DNA from: Elysia marginata
Taxonomy: Eukaryota > Mollusca > Gastropoda > Plakobranchidae
Assembly (NCBI GenBank): GCA_019649035.1
Contig: BMAT01001684.1
Coordinates: 28,711-90,432, forward strand
Length of the DNA: 61,722 nt
Reading direction: 5' to 3'
Shown here: positions 55,318 to 61,722 of the stretch, in pieces
Position numbering within the stretch: the stretch's first letter is position 1
Layout: every line of letters begins with the position of its first letter
The notes under the pieces: generated by a model
What the model was told of the DNA's origin: nothing
Databases searched by the model: none
The model's input: only the letters and a program-made list of their open reading frames with translations
Program-made: the position numbers and the translations under genes

Positions 55318-55688
55318 ATTGTAGTAATAGTAGCAGTAGTATTAATAGTAGAAGTAGTAGTGGAAGTTGTAGTAGTAGTAGTAGTTGTAGTAGTAGTAGT
55401 TGTTGTAGTAGTAGTAGTAGTAGTAATTGTAGTTGTACTAGTAATAGTAGTAGAAGTTTTAGCAGTAGTAGTAGTAGTAGAAGTTTTAGTAGTAGTAGTA
55501 GGTGTAGTAGTAGTAGTAGTAGTAGTGGTTGTTGTAGTAGTAGTAATAGTAGTTGTGGTAGTAGAAGTTGTAGTAGTTAGTAGTTGTTGTAGTAGTAGTA
55601 GTAATAGTAGTAGTAGTAGTGGTTGTTGTAGTAGTAGTAATTATAGTTGTAATAGTAGAAGTTGTAGTAGTAGTAGTAGTAATAGTAT

Positions 55689-55719
<31 letters not shown>

Positions 55720-55830
55720 TGTTGTAGTTGTTGTTGTACCAGTAGCAGCAGCAGAAGTAGTAGTAGTAGGAGGAGGAGCAGTGGCAGCAGCAGTACTAGT
55801 AGTAGCAGCAAAGTACTATGAAAGTACTAG
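55257..55830. repeat. Long imperfect (GTA)n array
   Basis: About 570 bases of GTA repeats interrupted by GTT, GAA and GCA variants, becoming GCA/GGA-rich at the right end. Gives spurious poly-valine or poly-serine frames. Confidence 0.97.
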
Positions 55831-56878
55831 TAGTGGTGGTAGAAACAGAAAAGAAGGCATACATTTGCTGACTAATAACTGCCTGCCTCACCTTTTTTCT
55901 ATGTAAAGTAAACCAATGAATGAACAAAAAAAAAAGCAAAGATACGGCACACAGAGAGACTATATTTAGTCTTGCTATGTTTTAGCATCTTCCCCCGACT
56001 TCTCCACTTCCTCCCGTATGTAGCAGATAGGCTACATCGATATGACAGTCTTGTACAGAAGTCATTGGCCCTATTGTGTCTTCTGACGCAAACTATAAAG
56101 CTCTCGACATTTGTCATCTCGGGAATTTCATGCTTTTAAAGAACCATCCACAATATCACCGCTGCGGGACCGTTCGCAGTTATGTGTGACTGTGAGGCGA
56201 AACCTATGCGCACACTACACCACTTACCGGTTGGATCAACCGGATTGAGACATAAAAATACTTGCGGGATATGGCGCAGGTTTGCTTTCTATAATCTTAT
56301 ATGTATGTATGTGGGGGAGGGGTGTGTGTGTGCAATTCAAGGTGTTTTAGGTAAAACAAAGGGAAATACGAACAACTATTGCAAGAATGCCTTTGTTCAG
56401 CACTCCATTTTACGCAAACTATTCAGCTGGTTCAGAGATTTTTTTTCAATGTGGCCGAGTGGTATGAAACTAAAGTCAGATAAGTATTGTTCGTGGTGTT
56501 TGGCAATACTTTGTTTCGAACATTACAAAGCCTGTTCAAGTATTTACATTGCCAACGTACAAAACTATTGCACTACACACAAAGCTACGTAGAGATGCGG
56601 CTGAAAATAGAGCACAGCATATACTCAGTATAGTAGAATTGATGGTTGACGAGTCTTAACGAGTCGATCTTTTGTTTCAACTTGTCGAAATTTTCTTAAA
56701 TTTAACTGGAAATAAATTTAAAAAAAAAAACAACAATCGTTCGTCATTTAGCCATGCGCTGATTCCTAATCTGAACGACTAAGATTATACATTTTATTTT
56801 TTGCAAGAATTTTTTTTAAACCTGTGGGGGAAAACGATAGAAACCGTAAATAATTTGGCCAGGACATCCCTGCCGGAA
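55831..56878. other. Non-coding stretch
   Basis: No gene recognised. A 136-codon frame at 56182-56592 has no family resemblance and no splice support. Confidence 0.5.
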
Positions 56879-57144
56879 GTTGGTTGGTTGGTTGTTTGAA
56901 TTTTAACGTCTCTTTTCAACTACAAGGTTATATCAGAGACGGCGCTTGGGACAATTGAAAGCGTGCTGCCACACTGTGATGTAAGGAGCGCTTGCACACA
57001 CCACACCCAGTCACATTATCCTGACACCGGGCCGACCAGACTTAGCACTAAATCCATAATGCCAGACACTAGGCGGATCAGCTGCTCACACACCAATTTG
57101 AAAGTCCTTGGTTTGACTCGGCCGGGGATCGAACCACGCACCTC
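56879..57144 (-). mobile_element. tRNA-derived SINE, family A, copy 4 (5' truncated)
   Basis: Minus orientation: the (AACC)n tail is at 56879-56892, and the body and B box are present up to about 57144. The 5' tRNA half with the A box is missing, so the insertion was cut short. Confidence 0.88.
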
Positions 57145-59060
57145 CTTTGAAGTGGAATTGGGCTTGTAAAAATACCCTTCAATCAAAAACCCCGCCGGAA
57201 GAAAAACAGCGCCAAAATATCACACTCTTTGAATATTCTTGGAGTGTGACACTCTCCCGATGCTCGCCTTATCACCCTGAAGGAGACTGATCTCGCCTAT
57301 CGGATAGGCCAAACGAATGCGGGCAGGTCAGTGTCCGGTTGGACTGCGTAGTGTGGAACTGTGGATGGCCCTTAAACGTTACTACTCCATTAAAACCCCT
57401 GCAACAGGTACTCTCCTGCGGCTCATTCATTGTATTGGCACTTTGAGAGCAGAATTTAAACTGAAAACAAAAATATATCTGTGTGTTCCGGGCTATATTT
57501 AATAATGCAGATATAAAAAAACTTTCATTTTTATTTCCTCACTTTTAGGCATGTTCTTATTCTAACTTAAAGACAGAAAACTTATTTAACGACAAATTGG
57601 TTTACATTTTTAAAGTATGAAAAACGTTGTTTCAATCACCCTTAAAGTGCATTTAGTTTCTACATATAGTTTATTGTTAAATGTTAAATTCTAAGCAAGT
57701 TTGTAAAAAAAAATAGCGCATTTTTTATTATCTGGCCATTTCTCCTTTGTCGTATGAGAACAATGCAATAGATGTTGTTTACATCATATTGGGTGTATTG
57801 AAAGCATATTATATTTCCAAGATATTGTTCCTTTCGCGGCGATTTCTCATTTCACTTACAGACCAGAACAGGATATGGAGAGCCGCTTGTAGATGAGTTG
57901 AAAATCGACTTTGAAATCTTTAGGTCATGTATTTTTGCTGTCTTCACGTCAGATTAAAACGGATTGGGTAACCTTTCAGGCTAACTGGTATACAAAAAAT
58001 TTTCACACTAATGATCCTTGTTATAGCGCCCTTGCATAACTGTTCAAAATGTCCGAGCCGGACTAACGTGTTGTTAAGTAACTGTTGTACATTTGTACAA
58101 GATCTATTCAGTTAACAAGTACAAGTGCTTTTTTGTTAAAAACACTATGATTTTCTACGTAGACCTAAGCAAGGGCCGTCCTTCCTAAACCCACAGGAAA
58201 GACATGAATAAATGATTTATTTTTGTTGCAGGTATTTATCAATTGAAAACTAGGCTAGATAGTTGCAAGACTGTTTCACGTTAACATGTTCTGTTTTTTT
58301 TTCTAATTTAAATGATATAAATGTTTATCTTACTTTTCCTTTTCATGTAATTAAACCTTTTGGGAAAGTTAGGCTTACAAAATACTTTGTTTTAAATTTC
58401 AAGGTTCTTTTTTGGAGTGTAACAAGTGAGTTATAGCCAACCGGGAAGAAAAAGCTTAAATCTATTATCTAGACACTAATGTCCTTTGTTCACATTTCTT
58501 CATATTTAGAATTCCCGAAGGACTTAAACTTTAAATCAATCTCGGGAGTTTATTAGCATATGCCGTAAGAAATTGCAACAAATTGAATCGTTATCTCCAA
58601 ATAGCATCTGAAAGGTTTAAAATGTTGTTTTTTTCCTCTCTAAGGTTTTTTCTACATTTTTACATTTTTTTTCTGTTCAGACTTAAGCAGTGACCTTCAA
58701 ATGGTCCCCCCCCCCCCCCATTCGTTATTAATTTTTAAAATCCTCGTACATCTTATTTATATGAAATCGAATTTTTTTTATGTTATGAATGTAACATTTT
58801 AGGCAATGGAAAATAAGCCATATATAATATTCAAGGTCAGCTTTCCAATCTCGGGCAGCGTTTTTAGCGTTTCTTAGCGTTTCCAATGGCGGGTTTTTTC
58901 CCCACTTGGGTTAAAGGTAAACATAATTTTTCTTATTGACATTTTTGATTTTAGGGATCTTATTTTGAAATAGTTTGGAAAAGTTTTTCTTTCTCCTTTG
59001 AAGCAACTAGTCTCTTTCTTATCTGCCCTTTTCATAATCATTCTACGTACTGATTTTGTA
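57145..59060. other. Non-coding stretch
   Basis: AT-rich, no gene recognised. A C run lies at about 58706-58719. Confidence 0.5.
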
Positions 59061-59351
59061 ATGCGGTGCAGCGGTAGACACTCGCTCAGACATCGGGTGG
59101 TTCGATCCCCGGCCGAGTCAAACCAAGGACTTTAAAATTGGTGTGTGAGCAGCTGATCCGCCTAGTGTCTGGCATTATGGATTTAGTGCTAAGTCTGGTC
59201 GGCCCGGTGTCAGGATAATGTGACTGGGTGTGGCGTGTGCAAGCGCTCTTTGCATCACAGTGTGGCAGCATGCTTTCAATGGTCCCAAGCGCCGTCTCTA
59301 ATATAACCTTGTAGTTGAAAAGAGACGTCAAAATTCAAAGAACCAACCAAC
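59061..59351 (+). mobile_element. tRNA-derived SINE, family A, copy 5
   Basis: The head is slightly damaged: GTGCAGCGGTAGACACTCGC, with several bases deleted before the B box GGTTCGATCCC. The body is well preserved, ending in AACCAACCAACC. Forms an inverted pair with copy 6. Confidence 0.9.
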
Positions 59352-59600
59352 CTGCAGCCTGACTCAGTGGTCAATCGGACTTGTGATCAGGCGGTAGCGG
59401 GTTCGGTTCCCAACCGCCACTCATTATACTTATTGTAATCGCCTGAGGCAAACATTCATCCACTTTCCAAAGTCCATCCACCTGGAAAATGGATATCTGT
59501 TTAAAGTCAGTGCTTGCAAATTGTAAAATTTTAGCACCAATGCTGTAATGCTCTGAAATATGAGTTGAATTTGCTTTGGTTTGTATTTGTCTGCTGATTG
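59352..59600 (+). mobile_element. tRNA-derived SINE, family C
   Basis: The head GCAGCCTGACTCAGTGGTCA and B box GGGTTCGGTTCCC are tRNA-like. The body includes CCATCCACCTGGAAAATGG, similar to the intron relic at 29082-29345. It begins immediately after the AACC tail of copy 5 and ends just before copy 6. Confidence 0.55.
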
Positions 59601-59603
59601 GTC

Positions 59604-59900
59604 AGGTTGTTTGAATTTTAACGTCTCTTTTCAATTACAAGGTTATATCAGAGACGGCGCTTGGGACAATTGAAAGTGTGCTGCCACACTGTGATGTAAG
59701 GAGCGATTGCATACACCACACCCAGTCACATTATCCTGACACCGGGCCGACCAGACTTAGCACTAAATCCATAATGCCAGACACTAGGCGGATCAGCTGC
59801 TAATACCAATTTGAAAGTCCTTGGTTTGACTCGGCCGGGGATCGAACCACGCACCTCCCGATCTCTGAGCGAGTGTCTTACCGCTAGGCCACAGAGCCGG
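59604..59900 (-). mobile_element. tRNA-derived SINE, family A, copy 6
   Basis: Full length in minus orientation, from tail (GGTTGTTTGAATTTTAACG) to head (TTACCGCTAGGCCACAGAGC). Both A and B boxes are intact. Confidence 0.93.
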
Positions 59901-60974
59901 TGGTGGAAGACTATAAATATTTGAAAAATATTAAAGTGGAGGCACGTATAAAAATTGTAGTTCTAACCAGTGTTTGCCTTGTTAGACTGGTTTAAGGTCT
60001 AAAAAAGATCCTAGCTAAATCTTTAATTTGCATAAACTATTTTCTAGGTTTCAGCGATCTTAAACTTACATACATAATTTTATATTCTAAACAGTTTTAA
60101 ACTTCCATTAATACTCAGTTCATAGAATACAGGGTTGAATAACCTCCTACTATCTGAAATTAAACCCCACATCATTATTGATCAAGCTGGTTCCTGGTTA
60201 CCCCTATATTATATTTTTGTCTTTGGACAGAGTTGTATTTCAACTCAAACAATAAGAAGCGCCTGATGAGTTTCTTGGGGTTTCACATGAGATCAAGAAT
60301 CTCACCAAGAAGATCGTCAAACTCGACTATACTTGTGCTGATGAATTAAAATGTTCCCCCCCCCCCCCTCCCCCCCACTCTCCCCTATGAGGTGACCGAA
60401 CTGCGCTTGCAGTGTTTACCTAATTGGTGATGTTGCACTCAAGGGATTTCACCAGACAACATGACTCGCAGTCTGAGCTATTACTTCTACAAGTCTGTGA
60501 CTTGAGATATCAAGAAATTCAGGGACTTCAGTTCAACTAAGCTACGCGATCCCCTAAAACCACAACTCTATGTTTATGCAATCAAAATAGTTTTTTAAAA
60601 AATGACGCTTTAAAAATTTTCCTCATTCATTAAAATCTTCATGCCCTAATGATTAATAACAATGCCAATATTAGAAATCATAAAACCACTTTCCATTGAG
60701 TTCAAGGAATCTATGTCATGAATGTAAAGAAGATTGTTCAAAGGTGTGAAGAGAGACCTACGAAATGGGACCGGTTAACGAATGGGTAAACACAACTTTT
60801 ATTACTGGTAAAATTATCTCAAAGCTTTCCTATACGCTATAAAACAATTTATGCTTGATAATGATTTCATTTACGTCACCTCCTATGAATGTTGGACTAA
60901 ACAGAGATCTGATTATTAACAAGCGTATAAAGCTCTGCTATACTTCAACATGCAGCCATGCTAATATATATTTT
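59901..60974. other. Non-coding stretch with a C-rich tract
   Basis: A pyrimidine tract of mostly C lies at 60354-60384. No gene was recognised. Confidence 0.5.
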
Positions 60975-61218
60975 GTCATGGTGCTTCCAATATTGCCTAA
61001 CTCAGTTTTTGTCCTTCTGAGAAAATCGATTTTTTTCTGTATATTATACCATCAAAAGTTAACACATTAAGCAAAATATATATTTCAATTGTTAAAAAAT
61101 GGTCCAGCACTTTAAAAAAATTTACACCAGAATATGCATAGAGAAGAGCTTAGCGCAAAAACAGACACATTCAATTTTTGTCTATGTCAGACTTAGGCAA
61201 TATTGGAAGCACCATGAC
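60975..61218. repeat. Fold-back: perfect 26-base inverted repeat, 192-base loop
   Basis: 60975-61000 is the exact reverse complement of 61193-61218 (arm contains CATGGTGCTTCCAATATTGC). Weaker pairing may extend outward. No target duplication was seen. Confidence 0.85.
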
Positions 61219-61722
61219 GATTTGCTGGTTTATAAAACATGCGGGTAGAATCATTCACATTTCTCATTGTAGATCTCACAAATTTACCACTTCATTGTTA
61301 TATGAATACGGTGTAGCTTACCGTAAGACATAAAAGTATTTAAATTAAATATTGACTCCAATGTTAATCTACATTTAGCTGATCAGCTGCCAAACAAAAC
61401 TCGGGATAAAATCAGTGAATAAAACTTTCAACAAATCTAAGAGCCTTTTTTAATTCATTAAAGCCGAAGTTGAAAACTCTTAAATTTTTAACAGATTAAG
61501 CTAAAATACACAGTATTTAAATCTTGAAAACGTTTGAATGAACCAAATAAAACATTATTTACAAGCTGGCAGACCCGTTCAAAAGAACAGGAAACAGAAA
61601 CAAAATGTTCTAAAATAATATTTTTTTCTTTATCCATTTAACTCAAGATTATCAGTTTAAAAATTAGAAGTAATAATGATTGACTTGTATAATGTGAAAT
61701 TTTTTTTCTTACTGTTGCAAAA
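61219..61722. other. Right edge of the window, non-coding
   Basis: AT-rich. Nothing recognised. Confidence 0.5.

Noticed and set aside
55360..55906. Poly-Val and poly-Ser proteins
   Set aside because: Translations of the GTA array.
56963..57169. Frames reading HTQSHYPDTGPTRLSTKSIM (also at 32464-32682 and 59086-59331)
   Set aside because: The same antisense frame recurs in every SINE copy, so it is a repeat artefact and not a gene family.
60190..60600. Possible decayed coding region (VSHEIKNLTKKIVKLDYTC-like frame)
   Set aside because: No family recognised, interrupted by a C tract and stops; not enough to call.

Overview
The window looks like nuclear genomic DNA of an animal, most likely a mollusc and probably a gastropod. 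Coding exons are short, bounded by GT/AG splice sites, and separated by long AT-rich introns. The DNA is rich in microsatellites, tRNA-derived SINEs, CR1/L2-type LINEs and mariner elements. The species was not identified; the mollusc call rests on general resemblance of repeats and proteins. There is an 834-base run of N at 12381-13214.

Genes. (1) 852-1160 (+) is the terminal exon of an AMP-binding (acyl-CoA synthetase-like) enzyme; the rest lies left of the window, and a LINE fragment (1-512) sits in its last intron. (2) 4583-13619 (-) is a nearly complete SLC34 (type II) sodium/phosphate cotransporter gene, reconstructed here from nine coding exons whose splice phases agree. At least one further exon seems to be lost in the N gap. 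(3) 28641-41755 (+) is the 5' portion of RECQL4, ten coding exons in consistent phase. They encode the Sld2-like N-terminus, a long low-complexity linker and a CCHC zinc knuckle. The helicase exons are not recognisable in the remaining 20 kb. The first two genes are convergent; SLC34 and RECQL4 are divergent.

Between SLC34 and RECQL4 (13.6-28.6 kb) lie microsatellites, a nearly full-length but broken LINE (17258-21050, -), a SINE with a perfect target-site duplication (21532-21822), a TCTAGATC-rich satellite-like stretch (22196-22760), a candidate RFX/YY1 site pair (24746-24783) and a dead mariner transposon with both inverted repeats (25487-26891).

From 41.8 kb to the end no gene was recognised. 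This part holds a SINE/LINE relic pair (46.6-47.4 kb), a long TATC array, further SINEs, a GTA array, an inverted SINE pair (59061-59900), a perfect 26-bp fold-back (60975-61218) and a few complex non-coding blocks that might be conserved regulatory DNA.

No prokaryotic feature, CRISPR array, rRNA or functional tRNA was seen. The most unusual observations are a decayed duplicate of one SLC34 exon in the neighbouring intron, the assembly gap flanked by inverted copies of a repeat, the absent RECQL4 helicase exons, and the loss of the conserved A10-motif lysine in the acyl-CoA synthetase-like exon.
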